Source: Ruminococcaceae bacterium BL-4 (GTDB lineage: Bacteria; Bacillota; Clostridia; Oscillospirales; Acutalibacteraceae). Taken from it: a stretch of DNA of 64,000 nucleotides. Location: positions 1,860,001 to 1,924,000 of the forward strand of contig LR778134.1 of assembly GCA_902809935.1 (NCBI GenBank), written 5' to 3'. Below the pieces are notes generated by a model, which worked only from the letters and a program-made list of their open reading frames with translations, searched no databases and was not told the origin of the DNA. Below, piece after piece: positions 16,283 through 26,193 of the stretch. The number at the start of each line of letters is the position of its first letter. Within the stretch, counting starts at the first letter, position 1. The position numbers and the translations under genes were made by a program.

Positions 16283-17740
16283 ATGGAAAAAACGATTGTC
16301 CGTACCCGTTTTGCGCCAAGTCCTACCGGCTTTATGCATGTGGGAAATTTGCGCACAGCACTATATGCTTATTTAGTAGCAAAATCCAAGGGAGGAAAAT
16401 TCATCCTGAGAATTGAAGATACTGATCAGGAACGTTTGGTGCCGGGCGCTGTAGACGTCATTTATCATACATTACAACAAGTTGGTTTACAGCACGACGA
16501 AGGTCCGGATCTCGGAGGAGAATACGGCCCATATATTCAAAGTGAACGGAAAAATATCTATCTTCCTTATGCTGAGAAGCTGGTAGAGGAAGGAAAAGCT
16601 TATTATTGCTTCTGTACAAAGGAACGTTTGGAATCTCTGCATCAAGAGAACACATTCGGCGGCTATGATCGTCATTGCCGCAATCTTCCTAAAGAAGAAG
16701 TGCAGCGGCTTTTAGATATGGGGACACCGTGGGTTATCCGACAGAAAATGCCGCTGGAAGGCAGCACTACCTTTGTCGATTCGGTATTTGGAGAGATCAC
16801 GATTGAGAATAAAATGTTGGAAGATCAGGTCTTAATTAAATCGGATGGGTATCCAACTTATAATTTTGCTAACGTGATCGATGATCACCTGATGCACATT
16901 ACACATGTTGTGCGTGGATGCGAATATCTGACCAGCACACCAAAATACAATTTGCTATATGAGGCGTTTGGCTGGGAAGTACCTGTTTATGTGCATTTGC
17001 CGCTGATCATGGGCCGCAATGCCGATGGGACAACCAGTAAGCTTTCAAAGCGTCATGGTTCTACCGGATTTGCTGATCTGATCAAAGAAGGATATTTGCC
17101 GGAAACCATTGTTAACTATATTGCACTTTTAGGGTGGGCTCCTAAAGATAATTGTGAAATTTATTCTCTGCAGGAATTATGCAATGCTTTTTCGCTCGAT
17201 GGAATCAGCAAGAGTCCGGCAGTGTTTGATTATGAAAAACTCACTTGGATGAATGGGGAATATATTCACAAGATGCCGAAAGAAGAATTTATTCGAGAGG
17301 CAACTCCTTATTTTAAAGAAGTCTTTGGGGAGAATCTGCCGGACACTGAAATTCTTGCAGATATTCTTCAGCCTCGTGTCCTGAAATTCATCGAAGTTCC
17401 TCAAATGCTGCAGTTCTTTAAAGAACTGCAGGATTATCCGACAGACTTTTTTATCAATAAAAAGAGTAAGGCAACTTTAGAGAATGCCCCAGTAATGCTC
17501 CAAAAATCAATTGATTTACTATCGTCCTTGGAAGATTGGAGCGTACCCTCTCTGCACGATAAACTGCTTCAGCTTGCGAAAGATTTAGAAGTGAAAAATG
17601 GAACTTTACTGTGGCCGGTACGAATTGCTGCGGCAGGACAAACGGTGACTCCTGGAGGCGCAATGGAGATTTTATCTATTCTAGGCAAAAAGGAATCCCT
17701 GAGAAGGCTAACACTGGGTCTTGAAAAACTGAAAGCGTAA
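16283..17740 (+). CDS. gltX: Glutamate--tRNA ligase
   Basis: 485 residues, class I synthetase. The HIGH-type motif lies in [14 protein letters not shown] (about 11-24) and the KMSKS-type motif is KLSKR (about 253-257). The C-terminal anticodon-binding helical domain (about 330-485) gives normal bacterial length. It charges tRNA-Glu. AAAGAGGCG precedes the ATG. It is followed after 14 bp by a GlnRS gene, so tRNA-Gln need not depend on misacylation by this enzyme. Confidence 0.96.
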   Translation: MEKTIVRTRFAPSPTGFMHVGNLRTALYAYLVAKSKGGKFILRIEDTDQERLVPGAVDVIYHTLQQVGLQHDEGPDLGGEYGPYIQSERKNIYLPYAEKLVEEGKAYYCFCTKERLESLHQENTFGGYDRHCRNLPKEEVQRLLDMGTPWVIRQKMPLEGSTTFVDSVFGEITIENKMLEDQVLIKSDGYPTYNFANVIDDHLMHITHVVRGCEYLTSTPKYNLLYEAFGWEVPVYVHLPLIMGRNADGTTSKLSKRHGSTGFADLIKEGYLPETIVNYIALLGWAPKDNCEIYSLQELCNAFSLDGISKSPAVFDYEKLTWMNGEYIHKMPKEEFIREATPYFKEVFGENLPDTEILADILQPRVLKFIEVPQMLQFFKELQDYPTDFFINKKSKATLENAPVMLQKSIDLLSSLEDWSVPSLHDKLLQLAKDLEVKNGTLLWPVRIAAAGQTVTPGGAMEILSILGKKESLRRLTLGLEKLKA

Positions 17741-17754
17741 GGAGCGTTAATCAC

Positions 17755-19440
17755 ATGAGTGATAATAAAATAGTGGAGCCAGCAGAAGAAAATTCCGGAA
17801 ACTTTATTCATACGCTGATCGAGGAGGACTTGGCAGAAGGCGGACGTGATTATGGCAAAAAAGTCCATACACGTTTTCCTCCTGAGCCGAATGGTTATCT
17901 TCATATCGGACATGCCAAGGCAATCTGTATCGATTTTGGTACAGCAGAAAAATACGGCGGTATGTGTAATCTGCGTATGGACGATACCAATCCGACCAAA
18001 GAGGATGTAGAATATGTCGATTCCATCAAACGAGATATTAAGTGGTTGGGATTTGACTGGGACGACCGCTTTTACTATGCGTCCGATTATTTTCCGAAGA
18101 TGTATGAATTGGCAGTTAAACTGATTCGGGAGGGGCTTGCTTATGTCTGCGAGTTAACTCCGGAGCAGATGCACGATAATCGCGGAGATTTAAGCCACCC
18201 GGCGGTGAGTCCCTATCGGGATCGCCCAATAGAAGAGAGCCTTGACCTTTTTGGGAGAATGAAAGCAGGAGAATTCGAAGACGGCAGAATGACGCTGCGT
18301 GCAAAGATCGATTTAAATTCAGGCAACTTTAATATGAGAGATCCGGTTATTTATCGAATTAATCATATGAAGCATCATCGTACAGGAAACAACTGGTGTA
18401 TTTATCCGATGTACGATTTTGCACATCCAATTGAAGATGCAATCGAAGGAATTACACATTCCCTCTGCAGTTTGGAATTTGAGGATCACAGACCGCTTTA
18501 CGATTGGGTGATTGAACACGTAGATTTACCTGCAAAACCACGCCAGATTGAGTTTGCACGTCTTGGAATCAACAATACGGTAATGAGTAAGCGTAAATTG
18601 CGTCAGTTGGTAGAAAAGCATTATGTCAGTGGTTGGGATGATCCTAGAATGCCAACGCTTTGTGGATTGCGCCGCCGCGGCTTTACACCGGCTTCTATTC
18701 GTAATTTTTGTGAACGAATTGGGGTTGCTAAGGTGAATTCCATAGTGGAGTTCAGTTTCTTGGAGCATTGTCTTAGAGAAGATTTGAATCAAAATGCACG
18801 CCGTACGATGGCGGTGCTTCATCCTATAAAACTGACGATTACCAATTATCCAGAAGGAAAAAGTGAAACATTTGAAGTCGAGAATAATCCGGAACGTCCG
18901 GAAGAGGGCACCAGAACTGTGACTTTTTCCAGAAATCTCTGGATCGAACGGGAAGATTTCATGCAAGAGCCGATCAAGAAATATTTTCGGATGTTCCCTG
19001 GTAATGAAGTGCGTTTAAAGACTGCTTATGTGGTGCGCTGTACAGGCTGCAAAACGGATTCTAATGGGAATGTGATAGAGGTTCTGGCCCAGTATGATCC
19101 TGCTACCCGTGGTGGAAATACTCCAGACGGGCGCAAAGTAAAAGGAACGATTCATTGGCTTGACGCTGATACGGCGATTCCTGCTGAAGTGCGTCTTTAT
19201 GATAATCTTTTTACGGTACCTGAACCGGAGCAGGAAAACTTTTTGGAATTGCTCAATCCGAATTCTTTGCAAATTCTCACAGAGTGCAAGGTAGAGCCTT
19301 CGATGATGCAAGCGAAAGCTCCAGCGTTTTTTCAGTTTATGAGGCAGGGATACTTTTGTTTGGACCAGGATTCCACTCAAGATCATCTGATTTTTAACCG
19401 TTCGGTGTCTTTAAAGGACAGCTTTAAAAAGAAAAATTGA
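17755..19440 (+). CDS. glnS: Glutamine--tRNA ligase
   Basis: 561 residues, class [17 protein letters not shown] (about 42-57) is the HIGH region and MSKRKL (about 278-283) the KMSKS region. A two-barrel anticodon domain fills the C-terminal 230 residues, as in E. coli GlnRS. It charges tRNA-Gln directly. GTAAGGAG precedes the ATG. It is co-transcribed with gltX. Most Firmicutes use GatCAB instead, so acquisition of this gene by an ancestor is likely, although codon use looks like its neighbours. Confidence 0.95.
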   Translation: MSDNKIVEPAEENSGNFIHTLIEEDLAEGGRDYGKKVHTRFPPEPNGYLHIGHAKAICIDFGTAEKYGGMCNLRMDDTNPTKEDVEYVDSIKRDIKWLGFDWDDRFYYASDYFPKMYELAVKLIREGLAYVCELTPEQMHDNRGDLSHPAVSPYRDRPIEESLDLFGRMKAGEFEDGRMTLRAKIDLNSGNFNMRDPVIYRINHMKHHRTGNNWCIYPMYDFAHPIEDAIEGITHSLCSLEFEDHRPLYDWVIEHVDLPAKPRQIEFARLGINNTVMSKRKLRQLVEKHYVSGWDDPRMPTLCGLRRRGFTPASIRNFCERIGVAKVNSIVEFSFLEHCLREDLNQNARRTMAVLHPIKLTITNYPEGKSETFEVENNPERPEEGTRTVTFSRNLWIEREDFMQEPIKKYFRMFPGNEVRLKTAYVVRCTGCKTDSNGNVIEVLAQYDPATRGGNTPDGRKVKGTIHWLDADTAIPAEVRLYDNLFTVPEPEQENFLELLNPNSLQILTECKVEPSMMQAKAPAFFQFMRQGYFCLDQDSTQDHLIFNRSVSLKDSFKKKN

Positions 19441-19467
19441 ACAAATTTAGATAAAAATAGATTTGTT
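19440..19467 (+). terminator. Possible terminator after glnS
   Basis: Stem AACAAATTTA / TAGATTTGTT (19440-19449 with 19458-19467, one G-U) overlapping the last stop-codon base, followed by GCTCTTCTTT. AT-rich and weak. Confidence 0.4.
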
Positions 19468-19562
19468 GCTCTTCTTTAAAAAAGGTTTTCGCAAAAAATG
19501 AATTTATTTTACCCGATTTTTAGAGAAACCATTCTGAAAATGTAACTTTTCTATCAAAAAAC

Positions 19563-19592
19563 TTTACCAGCATGTTTGTTTTATGGTATAAT
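19563..19592 (+). promoter_or_regulatory. Promoter of the butyryl-CoA operon
   Basis: TTTACC (19563-19568), 18-base spacer, TATAAT (19587-19592). The gap between glnS and thl (19441-19812, 372 bp) holds this promoter, a weak terminator and two leader hairpins; I see no small gene in it. The 5' leader would be about 215 nt. Confidence 0.55.
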
Positions 19593-19626
19593 AATTCCGT
19601 GAGGGCTTTCGAAGATCGGGAACAAC

Positions 19627-19669
19627 AATAATTTTCTTTGGGATTTTAACGAGTCCCAAAGAAATTATT
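19627..19669 (+). promoter_or_regulatory. Leader hairpin 1 of the butyryl-CoA operon
   Basis: AATAATTTTCTTTGGGA (19627-19643) pairs with TCCCAAAGAAATTATT (19654-19669), with one bulged T and a ten-base loop. No T-run follows, so it is not a simple terminator. Confidence 0.55.
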
Positions 19670-19737
19670 TCTGCCGTGCAAGTCTTAAATATTTTTGTGC
19701 AGACAAGCTGTGTTCATGGAGAAAAATACAACTTTTG

Positions 19738-19791
19738 TTTGCAAAAAATGATAGACGTGTTTTCGATATCCGAAAAACCATTCTTTGCAAA
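19738..19791 (+). promoter_or_regulatory. Leader hairpin 2 of the butyryl-CoA operon
   Basis: Outer arms TTTGCAAAAAATG (19738-19750) and CATTCTTTGCAAA (19779-19791) pair with one mismatch. Inside, GTTTTCG (19759-19765) faces CGAAAAAC (19771-19778). The structure ends nine bases before the GGAGG site of thl, so it could affect translation or mRNA stability. Confidence 0.55.
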
Positions 19792-19812
19792 ATTGAAATG
19801 GAGGAAAAAACT

Positions 19813-21003
19813 ATGTCGAAGAAGATTGTCATTGCAGGTGCTTGCCGTACCGCTGTTGGTAAAATGGGCGGCGTCCTTTCTACAGTGCCTGCAGCGAAAT
19901 TAGGTGAGATCGTAATTCGTGAGGCAGTTAAGCGTGCCGGTATCCAGCCAAAAGATGTTGATGAGGTATTGATGGGCTGCGTTATTCAGGCAGCTCAGGG
20001 CCAGAATGTTGCCCGTCAGGCAACGTTAAATGCAGGACTGCCGATTGAGACTCCTGCAGTTACTTTGAATGTTGTTTGTGGGTCTGGCCTGAACAGCGTT
20101 AATATGGCTGCTGATATGATCCTTGCTGGAGATGCAGATGTTGTAATCGCCGGAGGCATGGAGAACATGTCTATGGCTCCTTATGCAATGACCAAAGCTC
20201 GTTTTGGCTATCGCATGAACAACGCAACGATCATTGATACCATGGTTAATGATGGACTGTGGGATGCTTTTAATAACTATCATATGGGCATTACTGCCGA
20301 GAATATTGCAGAGCGTTGGCACTTGACTCGCCGCGAATTGGATGAGTTCGCTGCATGGAGCCAGCAGAAATGCGAAAAAGCTCAGGCAGAAGGCAAATTT
20401 AAGAATGAAATTGTTCCGGTTGAAGTAAAGAAGAAGAAGGAAACTGTCATTGTTGATACTGATGAAGGTCCGCGTGCAGGCGTAACTGCTGACAGCATTT
20501 CCAAATTGCCTCCGGCCTTTAAAAGACCTGATGGTGTTGTTACTGCAGCAAACTCTTCTGGAATCAACGACGGTGCAGCAGCAGTTGTCGTTATGAGCGA
20601 AGAGAAAGCCAAAGAACTTGGCGTTGTTCCAATGGTCGAATGGGTTGGCGGAGCACTTGCTGGTGTTGATCCTGCTATTATGGGTATTGGACCAGTTGCT
20701 GCTACAAAGAAAGCAATGGCAAAAACCGGAATGAAAGTTTCCGATATGGATTTGATTGAAGCAAACGAAGCTTTTGCAGCACAGTCTGTTGCGGTTGCCC
20801 GCGAGTTGAAGTTTGATATGAGTAAGGTAAACGTAAATGGCGGTGCAATTGCACTGGGACATCCTGTTGGAGCTTCCGGCTGCCGTATCTTTGTTACCCT
20901 CTTACACGAAATGCAGAAACGCAATTCTAAATATGGTCTTGCTACATTGTGCATTGGTGGCGGCATGGGCTGTGCAACGATTGTAAAGGCTTACAATAAA
21001 TAA
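19813..21003 (+). CDS. thlA: Acetyl-CoA C-acetyltransferase (thiolase)
   Basis: 396 residues from the ATG at 19813 behind GGAGGAAAA. Catalytic residues sit at the classic biosynthetic-thiolase positions: Cys89 (NVVCGSGLN), His350 ([10 protein letters not shown]) and Cys380 (LCIGGGMG). It condenses two acetyl-CoA to acetoacetyl-CoA, or acetyl-CoA with longer acyl-CoA if chain elongation occurs. First gene of thl-crt-hbd-bcd-etfB-etfA, with a 215-nt structured leader. Codon use is strongly biased, as expected for a highly expressed central pathway. Confidence 0.96.
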   Translation: MSKKIVIAGACRTAVGKMGGVLSTVPAAKLGEIVIREAVKRAGIQPKDVDEVLMGCVIQAAQGQNVARQATLNAGLPIETPAVTLNVVCGSGLNSVNMAADMILAGDADVVIAGGMENMSMAPYAMTKARFGYRMNNATIIDTMVNDGLWDAFNNYHMGITAENIAERWHLTRRELDEFAAWSQQKCEKAQAEGKFKNEIVPVEVKKKKETVIVDTDEGPRAGVTADSISKLPPAFKRPDGVVTAANSSGINDGAAAVVVMSEEKAKELGVVPMVEWVGGALAGVDPAIMGIGPVAATKKAMAKTGMKVSDMDLIEANEAFAAQSVAVARELKFDMSKVNVNGGAIALGHPVGASGCRIFVTLLHEMQKRNSKYGLATLCIGGGMGCATIVKAYNK

Positions 21004-21018
21004 AGAGGAACAAACAAA

Positions 21019-21795
21019 ATGAGCTATGTGAAGTTCGAACAGCAGGGAATGGTCGCTGTCCTTACGATTGACCGCGAAAAGGCTTTAAATGCTTTGAATG
21101 ACCAAGTTTTGGACGACCTTAATGCTGCTTTTAATCAGATTGATCAGGACTATTTTCGTTGTGTAGTAATTACTGGAGCCGGTACCAAAGCTTTTGTTGC
21201 CGGAGCAGATATTGCGGCTATGAGCAAAATGACACGCTGTGAAGCAGTGAAATTCGGACAAAAGGGAAATGAACTTTTTCGAAAAATTGCTAAATTTCCG
21301 CTGCCTGTTATTGCTGCAGTTAATGGATTTGCTCTTGGCGGCGGCTGTGAGCTAAGCCTCTCCTGCGATATTCGTCTTGCTTCAGAGAATGCTGTTTTTG
21401 GCCAGCCTGAGACCGGTTTGGGGATTACTCCCGGATTCGGTGGTACGCAGCGTTTGGCTCGCTTAATCGCAAAAGGAATGGCAAAAGAAATGATTTATGC
21501 CGGAACAAAGATTAAGGCAGACCGTGCTTATCAGCTGGGATTGGTGAATGCAGTTTATCCGCAGGAGGAACTGATGTCTGCTGCTATGAAATTGGCGAAT
21601 AAAATAGCGGGAAATGCTCCAATTGCAGTGCGTGCAAGCAAGCAGGCTTTAAATAAGGGACTCCAGATGAATATGGATGAAGCTGTTGTTCTTGAAGAGC
21701 AGTTCTTTAGCAGTTGCTTTGAGAGCTGTGATCAAAAAGAAGGTATGAATGCCTTCGTTGAAAAGAGAAAGCATGAGCCTTTTGAGAATAAGTAA
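21019..21795 (+). CDS. crt: 3-hydroxybutyryl-CoA dehydratase (crotonase)
   Basis: 258 residues. The oxyanion-hole segment is AGADIAAM (about 66-73) and GFALGGGCELSLSCD. Catalytic glutamates Glu111 and Glu131 (GQPETGLGI) match the crotonase pair. It dehydrates 3-hydroxybutyryl-CoA to crotonyl-CoA in the cytoplasm. It lies 15 bp after thl with an AGAGGAAC site. The 106-bp gap to hbd has only a GGAGGT ribosome site, so transcription is probably continuous. Confidence 0.95.
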   Translation: MSYVKFEQQGMVAVLTIDREKALNALNDQVLDDLNAAFNQIDQDYFRCVVITGAGTKAFVAGADIAAMSKMTRCEAVKFGQKGNELFRKIAKFPLPVIAAVNGFALGGGCELSLSCDIRLASENAVFGQPETGLGITPGFGGTQRLARLIAKGMAKEMIYAGTKIKADRAYQLGLVNAVYPQEELMSAAMKLANKIAGNAPIAVRASKQALNKGLQMNMDEAVVLEEQFFSSCFESCDQKEGMNAFVEKRKHEPFENK

Positions 21796-21901
21796 TTTTA
21801 TCCGTTATCTTTAGAAAGCTTTTTAAATGCTTTTCTTTTGATTATTACATCATAAATAGGTTGATTTCTTATAAATAATTTTTGGAGGTAAGAAGACAAT
21901 C

Positions 21902-22741
21902 ATGAAAGTTGGCGTAATTGGTGCCGGCACTATGGGCTCCGGTATTGCTCAGGCTTTTGCCCAGACAGAAGGATTTGAAGTTGCTCTTTGTGATATCAAA
22001 GCAGAATGGGCAGAGGGCGGTAAAGGAAAAATTCAGAAGAATCTTTCCAGCCGTGTTGCAAAGGGAAAAATGGAACAGGCCGCTGCAGATGCAATTCTTG
22101 CGAAAATCAGCACCGGCACAAATGAAATCGTTGCAGATTGCGATTTGGTGATTGAAGTTGCTCTTGAAAATATGGAGATTAAGAAAAATATTTTCAAACA
22201 GTTGCAAACAATTTGCAGAAAAGATACAATCTTTGCAAGTAACACATCTTCTCTTTCAATTACTGAAATTTCTAATGGACTTGACCGTCCTGTCGTAGGA
22301 ATGCACTTCTTTAATCCGGCTCCTGTTATGAAGTTGGTTGAAGTAATTGCAGGAGAGACGACTACTGACGAGCAGGTTCAGAAGATTATTGAAATTGCTG
22401 AAAAGATCGGCAAAACTCCGGTACAGGTAAAAGAAGCTGCCGGATTTGTTGTAAACCGTATTTTAATTCCGATGATTAATGAGGCAATCGGTATCTATGC
22501 AGATGGCGTAGCTTCCGTTGAAGGAATTGATACGGCAATGAAACTGGGCGCAAATCATCCGATGGGGCCTCTGGCTCTTGGTGATTTGATTGGCCTGGAT
22601 ATTTGTCTTGCCATTATGGAGGTCCTGCAGAGCGAGACCGGCGATCCAAAATATCGTCCTCATCCGCTGCTTAAAAAGATGGTCCGCGCCGGAAAACTCG
22701 GACGCAAGACCGGTGTCGGTTTTTACGATTATCACAAATAA
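21902..22741 (+). CDS. hbd: 3-hydroxybutyryl-CoA dehydrogenase
   Basis: 279 residues. The Rossmann motif [13 protein letters not shown] (about 3-15) binds NAD(P). [10 protein letters not shown] and catalytic His135 in [15 protein letters not shown] are intact, as is the C-terminal dimerisation domain with [15 protein letters not shown]. It reduces acetoacetyl-CoA to 3-hydroxybutyryl-CoA. GGAGGTAAG precedes the ATG. The normal length and all motifs indicate an active enzyme. Confidence 0.96.
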   Translation: MKVGVIGAGTMGSGIAQAFAQTEGFEVALCDIKAEWAEGGKGKIQKNLSSRVAKGKMEQAAADAILAKISTGTNEIVADCDLVIEVALENMEIKKNIFKQLQTICRKDTIFASNTSSLSITEISNGLDRPVVGMHFFNPAPVMKLVEVIAGETTTDEQVQKIIEIAEKIGKTPVQVKEAAGFVVNRILIPMINEAIGIYADGVASVEGIDTAMKLGANHPMGPLALGDLIGLDICLAIMEVLQSETGDPKYRPHPLLKKMVRAGKLGRKTGVGFYDYHK

Positions 22742-22762
22742 TTCGTATCCCGATGCTTATTA

Positions 22763-22832
22763 GGAATCGATAATCAGCGTAAATACTGTCAGTATCCCAG
22801 CAGACAGTGCTGTCTCTGGTATTTATGATTCC
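22763..22832 (+). promoter_or_regulatory. Three-tier hairpin between hbd and bcd
   Basis: Nested arms: GGAATC (22763-22768) with GATTCC (22827-22832); TAAATAC (22780-22786) with GTATTTA (22819-22825); and CCAG-c-AGACAG with CTGTCT-CTGG (22797-22819). The last C/G of the innermost arm shares base 22819 with the middle arm, so the exact pairing register is uncertain. Only TTTTG follows, so it is a better candidate for an mRNA processing or stability element than for a full terminator. Confidence 0.55.
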
Positions 22833-22870
22833 GTTTTGTAACACAACTATAGTAGGAAGAAGGTATATGC

Positions 22871-24028
22871 ATGGATTTGCACCTGTCCAAAGAACAAGAG
22901 ATGCTTCGTAAGATGTATCACGACTTCGCGGAAAACGAAGTAAAACCCCTGGCGCAGGAAGTTGACGAAGACGAGCGCTTTCCTATGGAGACTGTGGAAA
23001 AGATGTCCAAGCTGGGCATGATGGGCATTTATTTCCCGAAAGAATACGGCGGTGCTGGCGGAGATGTTCTCAGCTATGCAATGGCCGTTGAGGAACTGAG
23101 CAAAGTTTGCGGCACTACTGGTGTTATTGTCTCTGCTCATACTTCTCTTTGCTGTGCTCCAATTTATGAGCACGGTACTGAGGAGCAGAAGAAAAAGTAT
23201 CTGCCAAAACTGTGCTCTGGCGAATGGATTGGCGCCTTTGGTTTAACCGAACCTGGCGCTGGTACTGATGCTCAGGGTCAGCAGACAACTGCTGTTCTTG
23301 AAGGAGACCATTATGTATTAAATGGTTCCAAAATTTTCATCACGAATGCTGGTGTAGCAAACGTATTTGTTATTATTGCTGTAACCGGTCATCACCTTAA
23401 TGCAAAAGGCCGCAAAATTAAAGATATTTCAGCCTTTATCGTAGAGCGTGATTTCCAGGGCTTCTCTGTAAGTAAGCCTGAAAAGAAGATGGGCATTCGT
23501 GGTTCTTCTACTTCAGAGCTCGTTATGGAAGACTGCATTGTGCCTAAGGAGAATCTCCTTGGCAAAGAGGGTCAGGGCTTTAAGATTGCTATGGAGACTT
23601 TGGATGGCGGCCGTATCGGCATCGCTTCCCAGGCTCTCGGCCTTGCAGAAGGCGCAATTGAAGAGACAATTAAATACACCAAAGAGCGTGTTCAGTTCGG
23701 TAGACGTATTTCTCAGTTTCAGAACACCCAGTTCCAGCTGGCGGATATGTATGCAAAGACCGAAGCTGCAAAGTGGCTGGTTTATTCCGCCGCAATGAAG
23801 AAGCAGAATCATGAGCCTTATATTGTTGATGCCGCTATGGCAAAATTGGTAGCTGCTGAGACTGCTAGTGATGTTACCCGCCGTTGCGTACAGCTGTTCG
23901 GTGGATATGGCTACACCCGTGAGTATCCTGTTGAGCGCATGATGCGTGATGCAAAGATCACTGAGATCTACGAGGGTACTTCCGAGGTTCAGCGTATTGT
24001 CATTTCTGGCTATCTTGGCTTGAAATAA
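22871..24028 (+). CDS. bcd: Butyryl-CoA dehydrogenase
   Basis: 385 residues, acyl-CoA dehydrogenase fold. FGLTEPGAGTDAQG binds FAD and substrate, RVQFGRRISQFQ and GGYGYTREYPVERMMRDAK are FAD/dimer motifs, and the catalytic base is Glu368 in IYEGTSEVQ. It reduces crotonyl-CoA to butyryl-CoA. With EtfAB encoded directly downstream it probably belongs to an electron-bifurcating complex that reduces ferredoxin. Strong codon bias. Confidence 0.95.
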   Translation: MDLHLSKEQEMLRKMYHDFAENEVKPLAQEVDEDERFPMETVEKMSKLGMMGIYFPKEYGGAGGDVLSYAMAVEELSKVCGTTGVIVSAHTSLCCAPIYEHGTEEQKKKYLPKLCSGEWIGAFGLTEPGAGTDAQGQQTTAVLEGDHYVLNGSKIFITNAGVANVFVIIAVTGHHLNAKGRKIKDISAFIVERDFQGFSVSKPEKKMGIRGSSTSELVMEDCIVPKENLLGKEGQGFKIAMETLDGGRIGIASQALGLAEGAIEETIKYTKERVQFGRRISQFQNTQFQLADMYAKTEAAKWLVYSAAMKKQNHEPYIVDAAMAKLVAAETASDVTRRCVQLFGGYGYTREYPVERMMRDAKITEIYEGTSEVQRIVISGYLGLK

Positions 24029-24051
24029 GGAACTGGAGGGAAATATTCGAC

Positions 24052-24852
24052 ATGAAAGTTATTGTTTGTGTAAAACAAGTCCCGGATACCTCTGGTGTCG
24101 TTGCTGTTAAAGCAGATGGCACTATGGATCGTTCTTCCATGGCAACAATCACCAATCCTGATGATATGAATGCAGTTGAAGCGGCTCTTCAACTGAAAGA
24201 AAAAACAGGTTGCGAAGTAATTGTTGTTTCTATGGGACCCCCTCCGGCAGAGGGAATGCTGCGTGAAATCCTTGCCCGCGGTGCAGATCGTGCGGTTTTG
24301 GTTTCTGCACGTGAATTCGGTGGCAGTGATACCTATGCAACTAGTCAGATTCTGGCTGCTGCAATTAAGAAGATTGGTTTAGGCCCGGATGATATCGTAT
24401 TCTGTGGCCGTCAGGCTATTGATGGTGATACTGCACAGGTTGGCCCGCAGATCGCTGAAAAGCTTGGTATGCCTCAGGTTACTTATGTAGCAGATATTAA
24501 AGTTGAGGGCAAAGATCTTGTCGTAAAGCGTATGCTGGAAGACGGATTTATGATGCTGAAAGTTCAGACTCCGTGTCTCTTAACCTGCATTAAAGAGCTG
24601 AATGAGCCCCGTTATATGAGTGTTGGAGGCATTTTTGAATGCTATTCCAAGCCTTTGGATGTTTTCAACTATGAGGCATTGAAAGATGATCCGCTGGTTG
24701 ATTTGGATACAATCGGCCTTAAAGGATCTCCGACCAATGTGTATAAGTCTTTCTCGCCTCCGCTTAAAGGTGCCGGCGTAATGCTGGAAGGCGCAGATAA
24801 AGCAACTTGCGATAAGCTTGTTGGTATTCTGGACGGGAAACACCTTATCTAA
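24052..24852 (+). CDS. etfB: Electron transfer flavoprotein, beta subunit
   Basis: 266 residues, normal ETF-beta fold. It starts MKVIVCVKQVPDTS; FCGRQAIDGDTAQVGPQIAE (about 123-142) is the ETF-beta signature, followed by the long recognition region VTYVADIKVEG...TCIKELNEPRY. It partners EtfA and carries the FAD expected to bifurcate electrons from NADH to crotonyl-CoA (via Bcd) and ferredoxin. It lies 23 bp after bcd. Bifurcation is inferred from the operon, not proven by one residue. Confidence 0.95.
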   Translation: MKVIVCVKQVPDTSGVVAVKADGTMDRSSMATITNPDDMNAVEAALQLKEKTGCEVIVVSMGPPPAEGMLREILARGADRAVLVSAREFGGSDTYATSQILAAAIKKIGLGPDDIVFCGRQAIDGDTAQVGPQIAEKLGMPQVTYVADIKVEGKDLVVKRMLEDGFMMLKVQTPCLLTCIKELNEPRYMSVGGIFECYSKPLDVFNYEALKDDPLVDLDTIGLKGSPTNVYKSFSPPLKGAGVMLEGADKATCDKLVGILDGKHLI

Positions 24853-24872
24853 TTTGAAAGGAGATGTAATAA

Positions 24873-25979
24873 ATGGCTGAATTTAATAGTAAAGACACCG
24901 CCGCCTTTAAGGGCGTGTGGGTATTTTGTGAGCAGCGCGAAGGCGTAATTATGAGTACCACTTATCAGCTGCTCAGCGAAGGCCGTAAACTGGCCAATGA
25001 CCTAGGCGTAGAGCTTTGCGGTCTTTTGCTTGGTCATAATATTAAAGAAGAGTACGTCAAGGGTCTTGGCGGATACGGCGCTGATCGTGTATATGTTTGT
25101 GATAGTGAGCTCTTAGAGACCTATACAACAGACGGTTATGCAAAAGTAATCTGTGATGCTGTCAAAGAGAAGAAACCAGAGGTTCTTTTGATTGGTGCTA
25201 CCAACATTGGCCGTGACCTTGGACCTCGCTGTGCAGCTCGTCTGCATACCGGTTTGACTGCTGACTGCACCCATCTGGATGTAGATACCGAAAAATATAA
25301 GGCATTTTTAAAGACGACTTCTACCATTGATGTCGATCATACTCCCTTTGAGAACAATACCAATTTGAAGATGACTCGTCCGGCATTTGGCGGCCACTTG
25401 ATGGCTACCATTATTTGCCCGCGTTTTCGTCCGCAGATGTCTACTGTTCGTCCGGGCGTTATGAAGACTCAGCCTTATGATGAGGCTGGTGCACAGAAGG
25501 TTGTTGTTGAGAATCTGAAAATTGCCCTTAAAAAGGACGATATTCATGTAGAGGTCCTCGATGTTGAGAAAGCAGCCAAGAAGATGGTCGATTTGATCGG
25601 TGCTGATGTCGTTGTTTCTGTTGGACGTGGTATCAGCAAAGATGTTGAAAAGGGCATTAAGATTGCACAGGACCTGGCTGATGTATTGGGCGGCGTCGTA
25701 GGCGCTTCTCGTGCAGTTGTTGATGCTGGTTGGATTTCTTCCGATCATCAGGTCGGCCAGACAGGCAAGACTGTTCATCCTCGCATTTATGTTGCACTTG
25801 GTATTTCCGGTGCAATTCAGCATCAGGCTGGTATGCAGGATTCCGAATGCATTATTGCAATTAATAAGAATGCAGATGCTCCTATCTTTGATATTTCTTC
25901 TTATGGTATCGTTGGCGATTTGTTTAAAGTCGTGCCGATGCTGACTGAGTCAATTAAAGCTTTGGAAGCAACCAAATAA
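24873..25979 (+). CDS. etfA: Electron transfer flavoprotein, alpha subunit
   Basis: 368 residues. The N-terminal domain is followed by the FAD-binding C-terminal domain: GRGISKDVEKGIKIAQDLAD, GASRAVVDAGWI, HQVGQTGKTVHPRIYVA and GISGAIQHQAGM. There is no N-terminal ferredoxin-like extension. It completes the Bcd-EtfBA complex. AAAGGAG precedes the ATG 20 bp after etfB. Last gene of the operon, followed by a strong terminator. Confidence 0.95.
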   Translation: MAEFNSKDTAAFKGVWVFCEQREGVIMSTTYQLLSEGRKLANDLGVELCGLLLGHNIKEEYVKGLGGYGADRVYVCDSELLETYTTDGYAKVICDAVKEKKPEVLLIGATNIGRDLGPRCAARLHTGLTADCTHLDVDTEKYKAFLKTTSTIDVDHTPFENNTNLKMTRPAFGGHLMATIICPRFRPQMSTVRPGVMKTQPYDEAGAQKVVVENLKIALKKDDIHVEVLDVEKAAKKMVDLIGADVVVSVGRGISKDVEKGIKIAQDLADVLGGVVGASRAVVDAGWISSDHQVGQTGKTVHPRIYVALGISGAIQHQAGMQDSECIIAINKNADAPIFDISSYGIVGDLFKVVPMLTESIKALEATK

Positions 25980-26014
25980 GGATCCTTCTTCCTAATTCTC
26001 TTAGCAAGAGAATA

Positions 26015-26058
26015 AAAAGCCACCCTTTTCCCACTGGGGAGAAGGGTGGCTTTTCTAA
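26015..26058 (+). terminator. Terminator of the butyryl-CoA operon
   Basis: AAAAGCCACCCTT (26015-26027) pairs with AAGGGTGGCTTTT (26042-26054), with further G/C pairs above, and a T-rich end. Confidence 0.88.
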
Positions 26059-26123
26059 ATATATTCTTAATTTACAGGAAAATACACAAAGAATAAAAAG
26101 AATAATTAGTTGCTATAAAGTTT

Positions 26124-26178
26124 AAAAAGGGCCTTGATTTTCATCGCTATTTAAAGGATGAAAACCAAGGCCCTTTTT
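26124..26178 (-). terminator. Terminator of the CoA-transferase gene
   Basis: Arms 26124-26145 and 26157-26178 pair over 22 bp with one mismatch. It lies just past the stop of the minus-strand gene and has T-runs on both strands, so it may act in both directions. Confidence 0.85.
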
Positions 26179-26193
26179 TATAGAAAAATGAAA

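Noticed and set aside
20026-20862. Long antisense frame (278 codons) inside thl, and another at 20382-20966
   Set aside because: The real thiolase lies on the plus strand with all catalytic residues. The antisense frames are Ser/Cys/Asn-rich with no domain or ribosome site and arise from strong codon bias.
25308-25823. Antisense frame of 171 codons inside etfA
   Set aside because: Composition is typical of an antisense shadow; EtfA is complete on the plus strand.
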